64,000 nt of DNA from Paenibacillus sp. L3-i20 (lineage in GTDB: Bacteria > Bacillota > Bacilli > Paenibacillales > Paenibacillaceae), in NCBI RefSeq assembly GCF_022180385.2, contig NZ_BQME02000002.1:2134501-2198500 (forward strand), given 5' to 3'. A program made the translations under genes and the position numbers. Below the pieces are notes generated by a model that saw only the letters and a program-made list of their open reading frames with translations, had not been told where the DNA came from and did not search any database. The stretch's first letter is position 1. Each line of letters starts with the position of its first letter. Shown piece after piece: positions 32,781-42,548 of the stretch.

Positions 32781-34445
32781 TTAACCAAAACTTCGATTGA
32801 AAATGCGCATCACTTTAAATAGTGGTTTGCGCAGCACTCCAGGTAATGTAGCAGCATCTTCAGGTGTAATGACTCGCAGCACAATGAGTAAAGTTACATA
32901 GAGGATACCTACAACAATTGATGCTGTTGCTGCTGCTGCAAAGTAGGATAGTTTATCGTGCAGGCCCTCTGTCAAAGCAAGAACTCCTGCCTCTGCACCC
33001 CATCCAGCCAATGCGGCTGTTGCAATAGCTACAACATAAGGCAACCAACGTTTGCCTAACACAACTAACTTTACTTCTCTGTTAATCCAGCGAAGATTTA
33101 ATAGCGTTACGACGATGAAACAAATAGTAGAGCCGATAATTAGACCAAATACACCTAGGAATGGTGCAAGAGCAATACTAATGATTACTTTTAAAAGCAA
33201 TCCAATTAACGTATGTTTCATCGAAACTCGTTGCTTACCCATTCCATAAAGGATAGAGTTGGATGTCATCATCGTAATTTGTAGTATCGTTCCGGCACAT
33301 AAAAACGCAACTGCTTCATAACCACTTGGAGATGGAAATAACAGTCCTGTAATGGAATAAGCTCCAATCGTAAGCAACAATGCTATAGGAACTCCTGTAA
33401 AACAAACGACACGCATTACGTTTGATGCTTGGCGCTGCACTTCCCCAAGATTTTTGACCGAATACGCTGTTGCGATGATCGGTATTATCGAAGCACCGAG
33501 CGCAATTGCCAAAATCGGCGGAATACCTGCAAGAGACTGCGCTTTACCACTAAAGTCACCCATAACATCCGTAGCAACAGCATGTGAATAAAAAGGTTCT
33601 GTAAGTCTCATAAACAAAGATAAGTCAAATAAGTAAATAAAATTGATCGCCATCGAAGTTACAAGTGAAGGAAGTGACATCGCTAATATTTCTTTATATA
33701 TTGTTCTGAATTTAAGAGTAGATACGGATTGTTGAGCAGCTTTTGGCGACATCATTGCAGTAGATGCTTCACCGTTAAACCTGTTGCTAAGCTCAGCATC
33801 TTGTCGTTTCAACTTACGTGCAAACATAAGCATAATCGATAATGCACCAATACCTCCAACAAAACTACCAAACGATACAGCAGCTACGCCCCACCGCTCG
33901 CCCCAACCAAGATTAATCACTAATAAACCTAATCCAATACCTACAAAAACACGAAGAAATTGCTCCACAATTTGGGACGTTCCGCCAGCAGACATCATCT
34001 GTCTGCCTTGGAAATATCCTCGCATCATTGCGATAATAGGGAAAAATAATAAGGCAGGTGCAATTGCTCTAATCGCAAGATCTGCATTAGGCTGTCTTAC
34101 GATAACATCCGCAAAAAATGGAGCCATAATAAATAATGATGTGGCAAGTATTAAACCTGAAACAGCGCCAAATACAAGCGCAGCATGATAAATACGTTTT
34201 GCTTCGTCCACTTTGCCAAGAGCATAACGTTCAGATACCATTTTGCTTAAGGCACTTGGAAATCCAGCTGTAGCAATAATAAGAAGTACTAAATAAACTT
34301 GGTTCGCAACGCCGAAAGCTGCCATTCCTTCAGAAGTAAACATGTAGTCGAGCGGTATGCGCTGGAATAAGCCGATAAATCGAGCAACTAATGCCGCAGC
34401 AGCTAGTATGAGTGTACCTTTAATTAAAGAGTCTTTTTTCAGCAT
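32781..34445 (-). CDS. MATE-like polysaccharide/lipid II flippase (SpoVB/YtgP family)
   Basis: 554 residues with about 14 membrane spans in the MOP/MATE arrangement (N-terminal SLIKGTLILAAAALVARFIGLFQRIPLDYMF, then LSKMVSERYALGK). Family members flip lipid-linked precursors across the membrane. SpoVB is needed for spore cortex and YtgP-type proteins for peptidoglycan. I cannot say which function applies. A cytoplasmic loop near residue 225-245 is long and polar. It has its own terminator. Confidence 0.88.
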   Translation of the reverse strand: MLKKDSLIKGTLILAAAALVARFIGLFQRIPLDYMFTSEGMAAFGVANQVYLVLLIIATAGFPSALSKMVSERYALGKVDEAKRIYHAALVFGAVSGLILATSLFIMAPFFADVIVRQPNADLAIRAIAPALLFFPIIAMMRGYFQGRQMMSAGGTSQIVEQFLRVFVGIGLGLLVINLGWGERWGVAAVSFGSFVGGIGALSIMLMFARKLKRQDAELSNRFNGEASTAMMSPKAAQQSVSTLKFRTIYKEILAMSLPSLVTSMAINFIYLFDLSLFMRLTEPFYSHAVATDVMGDFSGKAQSLAGIPPILAIALGASIIPIIATAYSVKNLGEVQRQASNVMRVVCFTGVPIALLLTIGAYSITGLLFPSPSGYEAVAFLCAGTILQITMMTSNSILYGMGKQRVSMKHTLIGLLLKVIISIALAPFLGVFGLIIGSTICFIVVTLLNLRWINREVKLVVLGKRWLPYVVAIATAALAGWGAEAGVLALTEGLHDKLSYFAAAATASIVVGILYVTLLIVLRVITPEDAATLPGVLRKPLFKVMRIFNRSFG

Positions 34446-34527
34446 GGTTGTAACTTCTTTGTCCCCTTATTCTACTGTAGAGAGCGAATTTATTAGTCAG
34501 ATTCGATCGTTCTTAAGTAGCTATTGT

Positions 34528-35010
34528 TTAAAATACAAGCCAAAGGATAAATAGAATAATCATAAGCAATTGCAAAATGATTTTGACTACAACGCTTGTA
34601 AACAGACCTACTAGCGAGCCCCAGCCTACCTTTAATGAATGTTCAAAGTTTTTACCTGAAATCATTTCACCGATAACTGCACCCGCGAATGGTCCAATAA
34701 TTAAACCAAAGGCCGGGATGACAAACGGTCCAAAAATAAGTCCAATTGTACTGCCGACGATCGAGGCTTTGCTTCCCCCGAATCGTTTGACCCCCCATGC
34801 GCTGACCGCATAGTCCGCGACAAACAAAACGACTAGAATTAACGTTTGAATAATCCAGAAGAAAACTCCGAACTCACTAAATGAGAAGAAAAATCCATAT
34901 ACAAAAAATGCACCGTAGATGGCGACTACTCCTGGTAATATCGGATAAATCGTACCCGCCATACCGATGATGAAGAGTATAATAATTAAACTCCAGCCCA
35001 AAATATCCAC
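34528..35010 (-). CDS. DUF456 membrane protein
   Basis: 160 residues with five or six hydrophobic helices and the DUF456 pattern: PILPGVVAIYGAFFVYG near residue 23, then the glycine-rich GSTIGLIFGPFVIPAFGLIIGPFAGAVIGE (about 85-115). Function unknown. The Gly-rich repeats suggest close helix packing. It is 29 bp from the HAD gene on the same strand, so the two may be cotranscribed. Confidence 0.88.
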   Translation of the reverse strand: MDILGWSLIIILFIIGMAGTIYPILPGVVAIYGAFFVYGFFFSFSEFGVFFWIIQTLILVVLFVADYAVSAWGVKRFGGSKASIVGSTIGLIFGPFVIPAFGLIIGPFAGAVIGEMISGKNFEHSLKVGWGSLVGLFTSVVVKIILQLLMIILFILWLVF

Positions 35011-35038
35011 TTTCTTGTCCCCCTCCTACATTAATACC

Positions 35039-35788
35039 CTAAGACAATACGTACTTCTTAATGATTTCTGCAATTCCATTCTCATTATTCGTCACTGTTA
35101 TAACATCGGCAGCATTTTTAACCGCCTCTTGTGCATTACCCATAGCAACACCTAGCCCCGCTTCTCGAATGGCAGCAATATCGTTGAGGCTGTCTCCAGC
35201 AGCTACAACCTGAGACATATCAATGTTCATCCATTGACATAGATCCTTGAGTGCACTTGCTTTCGAAATGCCTTGAGGATTAAGCTCAATATTATGAAGC
35301 GAGGAATTTGTAATCTCTAGCGCTCCCCAGCTCTGAACTTCAGCTAATATACTTTCACGGGCAAGATCATCCTCCGTATAATAGCCGAATTTCAACCAAT
35401 TAAAAGTATCATAGTTATGTGCAGCGTCAAACCAGCGTTCTTTATTATAAATGGTTTCTGTTGTATACGCCCAAAACCACGTCTCTCCATATTGAAGAGC
35501 AAGCTCATGCAGACGCTTCACATAATAAGGACTAAGCTCGGTACGCTTATGAAGCACATGTGGCCTAGTCCAAATTTCGCCGCCATTGACTGTAATCATC
35601 GGCGAATCGAGCTTCAACTGCTCTGCGAAAGGCAATGCGCTTTTAAAACCTCTCCCTGTAGAGAAGCTTACGGTTACTCCAGCATCTATCGCTTTTTTGA
35701 TCCATTCAGCGTTTTCACTACTGATCTCGCTCTGATCATTAAGCAATGTGCCGTCCATATCTAATGCAACTAGCTTGTACTTCGTCAT
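35039..35788 (-). CDS. Cof-type HAD phosphatase
   Basis: About 249 residues: LVALDMDGTLL (nucleophile Asp and DxD, residues 6-16), FSTGRGF (motif II), and AAGDSLNDIAAI (motif IV, about 205), with the C2-type cap of Cof/YkrA proteins between. These are cytosolic phosphatases acting on sugar phosphates or cofactor intermediates. Substrate unknown. ATG 35788 is preferred, because AAGGAG lies 9 bp upstream. ATG 35797 directly follows that site. Confidence 0.9.
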   Translation of the reverse strand: MTKYKLVALDMDGTLLNDQSEISSENAEWIKKAIDAGVTVSFSTGRGFKSALPFAEQLKLDSPMITVNGGEIWTRPHVLHKRTELSPYYVKRLHELALQYGETWFWAYTTETIYNKERWFDAAHNYDTFNWLKFGYYTEDDLARESILAEVQSWGALEITNSSLHNIELNPQGISKASALKDLCQWMNIDMSQVVAAGDSLNDIAAIREAGLGVAMGNAQEAVKNAADVITVTNNENGIAEIIKKYVLS

Positions 35789-35843
35789 ACTGCCCATCTC
35801 CTTATCCGATCATTGCGTACAGTTTATTTTATCACAAATCATC

Positions 35844-35895
35844 AAAAAAAGGATGGCTCCCAAAGTCAACTGAAATTGACTACTGGAGACACCCT
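35844..35895 (-). terminator. Terminator of the mnt operon
   Basis: GGATGGCTCCC...AGTCAA pairs with TTGACT...GGAGACACCC in a long imperfect hairpin. T7 follows on the minus strand. Confidence 0.82.
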
Positions 35896-35921
35896 CTTAT
35901 ATAACATATACTTTGCTCAAA

Positions 35922-36815
35922 TTACTTAGCAACGTTAACACTTTCAAGCGACAGCTTACGTTGTCGAACCTTACGGACAACAACACCATGCGATGGGGAA
36001 AATAGAAAAGCTAATACGAACAATAGACCCGCTCCGCATACAATACAACCTGCAATGGATGCATCTAGCATGATCGACGCTCCGTAGCCAATGAACGTAC
36101 TTGCAATACCAGTCACAATGCTGAGCCCGATCATAACACCAAGCTTATCCGTTAATAAATAAGCTGTCGAAGCTGGAATTATGAGCAATCCTACAACTAG
36201 AATAGCACCGACACTCTCGAACGAACTGACCGTAGCCATCGAAACTAATGCCATCAGTAAGTAATGGAACAATGCAACTGGTATACCTATTGCAGCAGCT
36301 AGTGCAGGGTCGAACGCACACAACTTAAACTGCTTATAAAACAATCCAATTACTGTTGCAATAACGACAAGCGTTATACCAAGTAGCCATACTGCTTTTG
36401 GCCCCAAATTAACGCCGCCAACCTCCCAAATATTCCAGTGCACAAATGCTATTTCACCATACAATATCGCATCTTGATCCAAGTGCACTTGTCTAGCAAA
36501 TAGGCTGACCAATATAACGCCAATAGCAAATAATGCGGTGAAAACAACACCGATTGAGGCATCAGATTGAATACCGCTTCTTTGAAATAATCCGATTAAA
36601 AAAGTTGATAAAAGACCAAATAGAAGTGCAGCAAACATCATAAGCAACGAATCTCTGGAGCCGCTCAGAAGAAAAGCGATGACGATACCAGGCATAACGG
36701 AATGACTTATAGCATCACCGATCATCGCCATCTTACGGAGCACGAGAAAAACACCGACAATTGCGCAACAGGCAGCTACTAAAGAACCTGTCAACAAGAT
36801 CCAAAAGTCACTCAT
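35922..36815 (-). CDS. mntD: Manganese ABC transporter permease, second subunit
   Basis: 297 residues, about eight spans, ABC-3 family (MAMIGDAISHSVMPGIVIAF, SIGVVFTALFAIGVILVSL, ASTAYLLTDKLG). Two different permeases in one operon are the pattern of B. subtilis mntABCD and treponemal troABCD, not of znuABC, which has one, so Mn2+ is the probable substrate. It overlaps the preceding gene by 4 bp (ATGA). Last gene before the terminator. Confidence 0.88.
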   Translation of the reverse strand: MSDFWILLTGSLVAACCAIVGVFLVLRKMAMIGDAISHSVMPGIVIAFLLSGSRDSLLMMFAALLFGLLSTFLIGLFQRSGIQSDASIGVVFTALFAIGVILVSLFARQVHLDQDAILYGEIAFVHWNIWEVGGVNLGPKAVWLLGITLVVIATVIGLFYKQFKLCAFDPALAAAIGIPVALFHYLLMALVSMATVSSFESVGAILVVGLLIIPASTAYLLTDKLGVMIGLSIVTGIASTFIGYGASIMLDASIAGCIVCGAGLLFVLAFLFSPSHGVVVRKVRQRKLSLESVNVAK

Positions 36816-37753
36816 AGTGCCGTCTCCTCCTTCATCCGTTCTCTCCTGATGACTTCGCCCTCCAATTGGAACTTTCTTTTTACTCTAATACGTAATAGTG
36901 CCTTAGCAAGTAATCCACGCTCAGGACCAAATAATATTGAAATACCAAAAAACAAAGTGGCTGCAAGCACGGTTACTGGTCCTGTAGGCAGGTTAGAAAC
37001 GGATGAGCTAACCCAAGTGCCAAGCGCACCGCTTAAAGCACCGAAGAAACCGGCTAGAGCAACCATAATACCAAGGCGATTCGTCCAATATCTTGCTGAT
37101 ACAGCCGGAGTAATGAGCAAGGCAGCAATGAGGACAACACCTACCGCTTGAATGCCTACTACAACCGCAACTACTGTCAAGAGCATAAGTAATTGTTCTA
37201 ACAAAGCTACGGGATAACCAATACCTTTAGCAAAACCAGGGTCAAAGGAAATTAATTTGAACTGTTTAAATAATAATGTACATATTGTAATTAGAGAAAC
37301 ACTAATGATCGACATAATAACGACATCCGAACCAACCATGGCGGCTGCTTGCCCGAACAAAAACTTATCTAAACCGGATTGATTGCCATAATCACCATGC
37401 TGGATAAACGTCAAAAGTACAATACCAAGACCAAAGAAAGTACTTAATACGATTCCGAGCGCAGCGTCCTGCTTCAATCTGGAATGCCTCGTTATAAATC
37501 CAATACCGAAAGTAGCAATAATACCTGAAATAGTTGCTCCTACAAGAAATACGCCAATGGATTTGGCACCTGTCAGCATAAAAGCAATACAAATGCCTGG
37601 CAATGCTGCGTGGGCAAGCGTATCTCCGACCAGACTTTGCTTGCGCAAATATGAAAAACTGCCGATAACACCGCTACTCAATCCGAGCAACAAACAGCCA
37701 AGAAATATCCATTGCATATTCGGATCTGCTAACATATCTATAATGTTTTTCAT
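36812..37753 (-). CDS. mntC: Manganese ABC transporter permease, first subunit
   Basis: 313 residues, ABC-3 family, eight or nine spans. Motifs parallel its partner: QSLVGDTLAHAALPGICIAFML, LGIVLSTFFGLGIVLL, ALLITPAVSARYWTNRLG. The cytoplasmic tail is charged and longer than in the partner. It overlaps both flanking genes by 4 bp, implying balanced translation of ATPase and permeases. Confidence 0.88.
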   Translation of the reverse strand: MKNIIDMLADPNMQWIFLGCLLLGLSSGVIGSFSYLRKQSLVGDTLAHAALPGICIAFMLTGAKSIGVFLVGATISGIIATFGIGFITRHSRLKQDAALGIVLSTFFGLGIVLLTFIQHGDYGNQSGLDKFLFGQAAAMVGSDVVIMSIISVSLITICTLLFKQFKLISFDPGFAKGIGYPVALLEQLLMLLTVVAVVVGIQAVGVVLIAALLITPAVSARYWTNRLGIMVALAGFFGALSGALGTWVSSSVSNLPTGPVTVLAATLFFGISILFGPERGLLAKALLRIRVKRKFQLEGEVIRRERMKEETAL

Positions 37754-38562
37754 GTATGGACACCCCTGTCAACATTGCTACTCGAAAGGGCTGCACTCTG
37801 ATCCAAAAAAGCTAATCTCCCACCGTACGTACGCTGCAATTGATCATGGGTGAATGTAGTAGCTGTTGGACCGAATGCTTGCAACTCGACATTGAGCAGA
37901 AGAACAGAATCGAAATAATGCTCAACCGTTGCCAAGTCGTGGTGAACGACAATGACCGTTTTACCTTGCTTTTTTAGTTCTTGCAGCAACGTAATAATTG
38001 CCTTTTCAGTTGCCGCGTCTACACCAGCAAAAGGCTCATCCATAAAATAAAGCTTTGCATTCTGAGCAAGCGCCCTTGCCAAAAATACACGTTGCTGCTG
38101 CCCACCAGACAATTGACTTATTTGTCGATCAGCGAAATCTGCCATTCCTACCTTATCCAAACATTCAAGGGCAAGTGCCTTCTCCTTCGCTCTTGGTCTT
38201 CCAAACCATCCCAATCGTCCATAAGTCCCCATAAGAACAACATCAAGTGCATTCGTAGGAAAATCCCAATCAACTGACTCTCGCTGTGGTACATAACCAA
38301 TTAGCTTCCGCTGAGATTTGTAGGGCTTCCCGTAGACGAGTACCTCTCCGCTAATACTTGGAATTAATCCGAGTGCTGCTTTCATCATTGTTGATTTCCC
38401 TGCCCCATTTGGGCCAATGACACCAATCAATTCGCCTTCTTTCACTTCGAATGTTACATTCCGAAGAACAGGTTTCTTCTGATAGGCTACACTCAGTCCA
38501 TTAATAGTCAGTGGTGCAACAGTCGCTGTCCCTGACGCTAATTTTGTATGGGCTGTACTCAT
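37750..38562 (-). CDS. mntB: Manganese ABC transporter ATP-binding protein
   Basis: About 270 residues: Walker A GPNGAGKST (about 52), Q-loop YVPQRESVDWDFP typical of metal-type ABC ATPases, signature LSGGQQQRVFLARAL, Walker B LYFMDEPFAGVD, switch His in VVHHDL. ATG 38562 (MSTAHTK) is preferred over GTG 38571. The 24-33 bp gap after the binding-protein gene fits one transcript. Confidence 0.9.
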   Translation of the reverse strand: MSTAHTKLASGTATVAPLTINGLSVAYQKKPVLRNVTFEVKEGELIGVIGPNGAGKSTMMKAALGLIPSISGEVLVYGKPYKSQRKLIGYVPQRESVDWDFPTNALDVVLMGTYGRLGWFGRPRAKEKALALECLDKVGMADFADRQISQLSGGQQQRVFLARALAQNAKLYFMDEPFAGVDAATEKAIITLLQELKKQGKTVIVVHHDLATVEHYFDSVLLLNVELQAFGPTATTFTHDQLQRTYGGRLAFLDQSAALSSSNVDRGVHT

Positions 38563-38595
38563 ATTTATCACTCACTCTCGCTCACGCATTTATCG

Positions 38596-39558
38596 TTACT
38601 TCAACGATTTCACAATCGTATCTATGTTATGTTTAACCATCCCGATATAAGTACCTTCTGGCGTGCCTTTGTTGCCCATTGCATCAGAGAAAAGCTGACC
38701 ACCGATAACTACGTCATGACCTAACTTCTTAGCCCCCTCAATAACCGATTCTATTGATTTCGAGGATACACTTGATTCAATAAACACACCTTTAATTCCA
38801 TTTGTCACAAGGAAGTCACGCAACTCACTTACATCTTTAGAGCCATATTCCGACATCGTATTCATTCCTTGCAAACCTGTTACTTTCATTCCGTACGCCT
38901 TGCCAAAGTAACCGAATGCATCATGTGCCGTTACTAATATCCGATTTTTCTCCGGTATAAGCGCAATCTGCTCCTTCGCGTATATATCAAGCTTCTGAAG
39001 TTCCTCTAAGTAAGCTGTTGCATTTGCCTTATAATGTTCTGCATTAGCGCTATCTTTCTCGATTAGTGTGTCACGGATTACTTCAACTGAGGACATCCAC
39101 AGCTTGACGTTAAACCAAATGTGAGGATCATGGGTCGTCCCACCAACAGATGCACCACTCTGTAATTGCGTTTCGTCCAGATTGGAGGAAACCGCAACAA
39201 CCGGCTTCCTCTTCTCAAGTCTCTCGAATATTTCTCCCATTTTACCTTCTAAATGTAATCCGTTATAAAAAATGATATCTGCATCATCCAGTTTCCTTAC
39301 ATCACCTTGTGACGCTTTGTAGAGATGGGGATCAATACCTGCTCCCATTAATCCAGTCACTTCTACGTAATCACCACCTACTTGTTCGGCAGCGTCCGCA
39401 ATCATTCCGGTTGTAGTTGTAATTTTTAACTTACCGCTTTGGTCAGATTCCTTGCTCTCATCTCCGCAAGCAGATAACATAGCTGCCGTCATCGTCAAAA
39501 ATACTAGTGTCATAATTAAGCGTTTCATTGCTGCAGTTTTCCGTTTACCCTTTTTCAT
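38596..39558 (-). CDS. mntA: Manganese-binding lipoprotein (MntA/TroA family)
   Basis: 320 residues. The lipoprotein signal ends at LSAC (lipid-carrying Cys about residue 31). The cluster A-I binding fold has the metal ligands in GIDPHLYKA, HDPHIWFN, FIESSV and LFSDAMG, that is two His, one Glu and one Asp, the usual set for Mn/Zn proteins of this family. The GLMGAGIDPHLYKAS stretch is close to B. subtilis MntA. There is no His-rich loop, which speaks against a ZnuA-type zinc protein. GGGAGG precedes the ATG. Confidence 0.9.
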   Translation of the reverse strand: MKKGKRKTAAMKRLIMTLVFLTMTAAMLSACGDESKESDQSGKLKITTTTGMIADAAEQVGGDYVEVTGLMGAGIDPHLYKASQGDVRKLDDADIIFYNGLHLEGKMGEIFERLEKRKPVVAVSSNLDETQLQSGASVGGTTHDPHIWFNVKLWMSSVEVIRDTLIEKDSANAEHYKANATAYLEELQKLDIYAKEQIALIPEKNRILVTAHDAFGYFGKAYGMKVTGLQGMNTMSEYGSKDVSELRDFLVTNGIKGVFIESSVSSKSIESVIEGAKKLGHDVVIGGQLFSDAMGNKGTPEGTYIGMVKHNIDTIVKSLK

Positions 39559-39663
39559 ATAAGAATCCTCCCATTGACCCTCTTTTGGGGCCGATTTATA
39601 TTATTGAACAATCCGCTCGTTGTTGCCCTTGTCAACTTTAATTAGCCATGCGCCTTTTTTTTA

Positions 39664-39700
39664 ATTATACACAAAAATGTTTCTCTTGTGCAACATTTTT
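39664..39700 (-). promoter_or_regulatory. Promoter of the mnt operon with overlapping inverted repeat
   Basis: On the minus strand TTGCAC (39688-39693), 18-bp spacer, TATAAT (39664-39669). The repeat AAAAATGTT (39673-39681) and AACATTTTT (39692-39700) overlaps the -35 and spacer and could be the operator of a metalloregulator. It does not resemble the B. subtilis MntR box closely. The leader of about 100 bp contains no other feature. Confidence 0.6.
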
Positions 39701-39720
39701 TTATTAGCACAAAAGACGAC

Positions 39721-39760
39721 AAAAAAAGATGATCCCTGTCTAACGACAGGAACCATCTTT
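39721..39760. terminator. Terminator of the PBP gene
   Basis: GATGATCCCTGTC pairs with GACAGGAACCATC around TAAC. A7 precedes it, giving T7 on the minus strand. Confidence 0.92.
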
Positions 39761-39798
39761 TGCTCGTCTTTTATGGGTTGAACTTATTTAGGTAGGTA

Positions 39799-41898
39799 CT
39801 ATTCCTCATTAGTCTGACCTGCGTTTGTACCGTTTGCTGTGTCAGTTCCGGTATTACCTGATGGAGCTTGTGAAGTTCCATCGGTACTGTTCTTTAATGC
39901 AACGTTGGGCACACCGGTCAAACCGATTTCTGCATCATAAGCATCAAAAATCTTTCTAGCGATAGGTGCTGCACCATAACCTCCGAAGCCGCCGTCTGGA
40001 ACGACAACTGCTACTGCAAGTTTCGGATTTTTGGCTGGTGCATAAGCAACGAAAACGGCGTTTTCAGCAGTACGCTTAGCTACATCCTGCTCAGAAGTTC
40101 CCGTCTTACGCATAAAATCATGCTGAAATCCATCGAAACCTCTCACACTTACTTGGGACATACCCTTTTCAATTTCCTCCCAATACTCTACTTTCATATC
40201 GACAGAATTCAATATTTCAGGTGTATATCCTTGAATGACTTTACCGTCTGCGTCTCGAATTTCATTTACAAACTGCGGTTTCATTCGTTTGCCTCGGTTC
40301 GCAAGCATCGCTGTATATTGAGCTAGCTGCAACGTTGTGTAACGTCCTTGTTGACCAAAGGATGCTTGAATAAGAGCAGATTGAGCACTAGCAGCTTTTT
40401 CCTCGGCAAAATATTCTATTACGCCTTTCGTTTCACCAGGTAAGCCGCTCCCGGTCAACACACCTAGTCCAAATTGCTTCATGTAATCATCCCAAATCTC
40501 AACGCTCGATTTGCCGTTTACTTCTCCACGTCGGTATAACTTATCCCCGATCATCGCCGCCATAAACGGGTTGGATGATTTTTCAATCGCAACAGCCCCA
40601 TCAATCGGTCCAAACACTTTACCTTGTGAGTTACCGATTCTTCTTTCATGACCTTTACTACCGTAATAAAATGCTCCTGTATCTGGATATCTAGTTTCTG
40701 TAGTAAATAGTCCTTCATTTAATCCAACCAGCACCGACAAAGGTTTAAGTGTCGAACCTGCTGGTACAATGGAGGAAGGATGTTTATTCCTGTCTGCGTC
40801 TGAGTAAGGACCGTATACTGTTCTAATTGTACCGTTCGGAAGAACATAACCGAAATTCTCATAATCTTCGGGGCTAATACGACCGCCTGCCCAAATGTTC
40901 GGATCATAATCCGGCATACTTGCCATTGCGACAATTTTGCCAGTATCAACTTCCATAGCAACCGCAAATCCGGTTTGAGCAAATGGTGCTCTCTCGTATT
41001 TGTTACTAGATGTACGTATCACACTCAAATGCTTCATTATTGCTTCTTCTGTCTTTAACTGGACATCTTTATTTATCGTTAAATACAAGTCCGATCCCTT
41101 TTCTGGAGTTGTAATACGCATCGGACCAATAATATGTTCTTTATTGTTAACTGGATATGACTTAACTCCGTTTTTGCCTCGCAAAACATCCTGGTACATA
41201 AACTCCAGTCCATCAAGACCAACTTCTTCTTCTTCTAAATATTTTAACGTTGCGTCCGTTTCACTTCGCTTATTTTTATAGAAATCAACATCTAAGCGTA
41301 CACCTTTATATTTCTTTAAGTATCCAACAAGCTGCACCGCTATCGTATCTTCGTCATAATTACGAACGCTTTCTTCTATCACTTCTATTCCCGTAAATTC
41401 CGTTCTGTTCTGTAGGAAATAAGCTACTTCAGCATTTGTGAGTCCTGACTTGATACGTCTTGGGGTAGAGAGTGTGTTACGTATGAATCCCAAATCCATT
41501 TGACGCAAAATATCGTCAACCGTCATAACTTTATCCTTTCTACCATACTCGGTAAAGATTTTTTCTAATTGCTCAGCTGTTTCTCTTGCAATGTCTTCTG
41601 TTTTTGCTTTTTTGGTTGATGGCTGAAGACTATAATACAACGATTGCGTCGACGTTGAATAAGCAATTGGGTATCCCTTCGAATCATAAATATTGCCTCG
41701 AATAGGTGGAATTGGGTTTTCCCTTGTCCCTTTCTTGATGCCTTCAGCGCTTAGCGTCGAACCTTCTACAAACTGTAATACAGCAAGCTTAACAATTAAC
41801 AAACTAAATAAAGCAAATGTAATAAAGAAAAATAAGTTCAAACGGAATGAGAAGTTCCGCCGATTGTCAACATCACGTTTTTGTGGATCATCCTGCAT
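39799..41898 (-). CDS. Class B penicillin-binding protein (PBP2-like transpeptidase)
   Basis: About 699 residues: a short cytoplasmic tail, one span (LFFFITFALFSLLIVKLAVLQF), a PBP dimerisation domain with IRGNIYDSKGYPIAYS, then a transpeptidase domain with the nucleophile in AGSTLKPLS (SxxK, about 385), SxN in EKSSNPF (about 450) and KTG in RKTGTSE (about 600). A Ser/Thr/Asn/Gly-rich tail of about 30 residues follows. It cross-links peptidoglycan, probably during elongation or sporulation. ATG 41898 (MQDDPQK) is chosen, with TAGGAGTG upstream. ATG 41919 has no clear site. Confidence 0.92.
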   Translation of the reverse strand: MQDDPQKRDVDNRRNFSFRLNLFFFITFALFSLLIVKLAVLQFVEGSTLSAEGIKKGTRENPIPPIRGNIYDSKGYPIAYSTSTQSLYYSLQPSTKKAKTEDIARETAEQLEKIFTEYGRKDKVMTVDDILRQMDLGFIRNTLSTPRRIKSGLTNAEVAYFLQNRTEFTGIEVIEESVRNYDEDTIAVQLVGYLKKYKGVRLDVDFYKNKRSETDATLKYLEEEEVGLDGLEFMYQDVLRGKNGVKSYPVNNKEHIIGPMRITTPEKGSDLYLTINKDVQLKTEEAIMKHLSVIRTSSNKYERAPFAQTGFAVAMEVDTGKIVAMASMPDYDPNIWAGGRISPEDYENFGYVLPNGTIRTVYGPYSDADRNKHPSSIVPAGSTLKPLSVLVGLNEGLFTTETRYPDTGAFYYGSKGHERRIGNSQGKVFGPIDGAVAIEKSSNPFMAAMIGDKLYRRGEVNGKSSVEIWDDYMKQFGLGVLTGSGLPGETKGVIEYFAEEKAASAQSALIQASFGQQGRYTTLQLAQYTAMLANRGKRMKPQFVNEIRDADGKVIQGYTPEILNSVDMKVEYWEEIEKGMSQVSVRGFDGFQHDFMRKTGTSEQDVAKRTAENAVFVAYAPAKNPKLAVAVVVPDGGFGGYGAAPIARKIFDAYDAEIGLTGVPNVALKNSTDGTSQAPSGNTGTDTANGTNAGQTNEE

Positions 41899-41940
41899 AT
41901 CATTCACTCCTAAGTCCATGCAGGCTAATAAAGCCTACAC

Positions 41941-42390
41941 CTAACTATTATTTTTTGCTTGATCAATAAATTGCTGGATGGGACCTTCCAGCTTCAATGT
42001 AAAGGAAGGAGTACCACGAAGCGATACTTTCACTTCACTATCACCAGCCTTGCCCTTTAGCTCGATATTTTTAGTGGTGACCGTATAAGTTCCGTCATCA
42101 TTCACGGTGTACTTCGCTTCTTTCGCTTCCCCAGCCATTGCGCTAAACGCTTCATCCTTCATGGTATCTATCACCTTAGTGCTTACCACTTTCACATCAT
42201 CCAGCGTATAACCGCTGTACAACACCAGTCCAACAACAACAATTGCAACAATAGCCCACTTCAAAACCGTTTTTACAATCCGCACTACGAGAAATAATAT
42301 GATTAGTCCAATGACTAACACAAGCCAGTTGTCTTCCAGAAACGTCTTCCAAGTTTCATAATCATAAGATGCAAAATCTAAAAAATTCAT
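41941..42390 (-). CDS. Hypothetical membrane protein upstream of the PBP gene
   Basis: 149 residues: two adjacent hydrophobic helices (NWLVLVIGLIILFLVVRIV and WAIVAIVVVGLVLYSGYTL) and a C-terminal domain of about 90 residues rich in beta-forming residues (YTVNDDGTYTVTTKNIELKGKAGDSEVKVSL). I do not recognise a family. It lies 42-50 bp before the PBP gene on the same strand, so a role at the cell envelope is a guess from position. Confidence 0.72.
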   Translation of the reverse strand: MNFLDFASYDYETWKTFLEDNWLVLVIGLIILFLVVRIVKTVLKWAIVAIVVVGLVLYSGYTLDDVKVVSTKVIDTMKDEAFSAMAGEAKEAKYTVNDDGTYTVTTKNIELKGKAGDSEVKVSLRGTPSFTLKLEGPIQQFIDQAKNNS

Positions 42391-42548
42391 GTTACCCCTC
42401 CATTATATCTCTTCCAATATCTCATTACAAAATATTATAGCCTACGTAACATAGAGCGTAAACGCTATCTTCCTTAATCTCCAGACATATCCTGTCCAAT
42501 TATAACGTACAAGTAGATATCAAGGAAATGAGCAAGGAGGCTTTGCCC

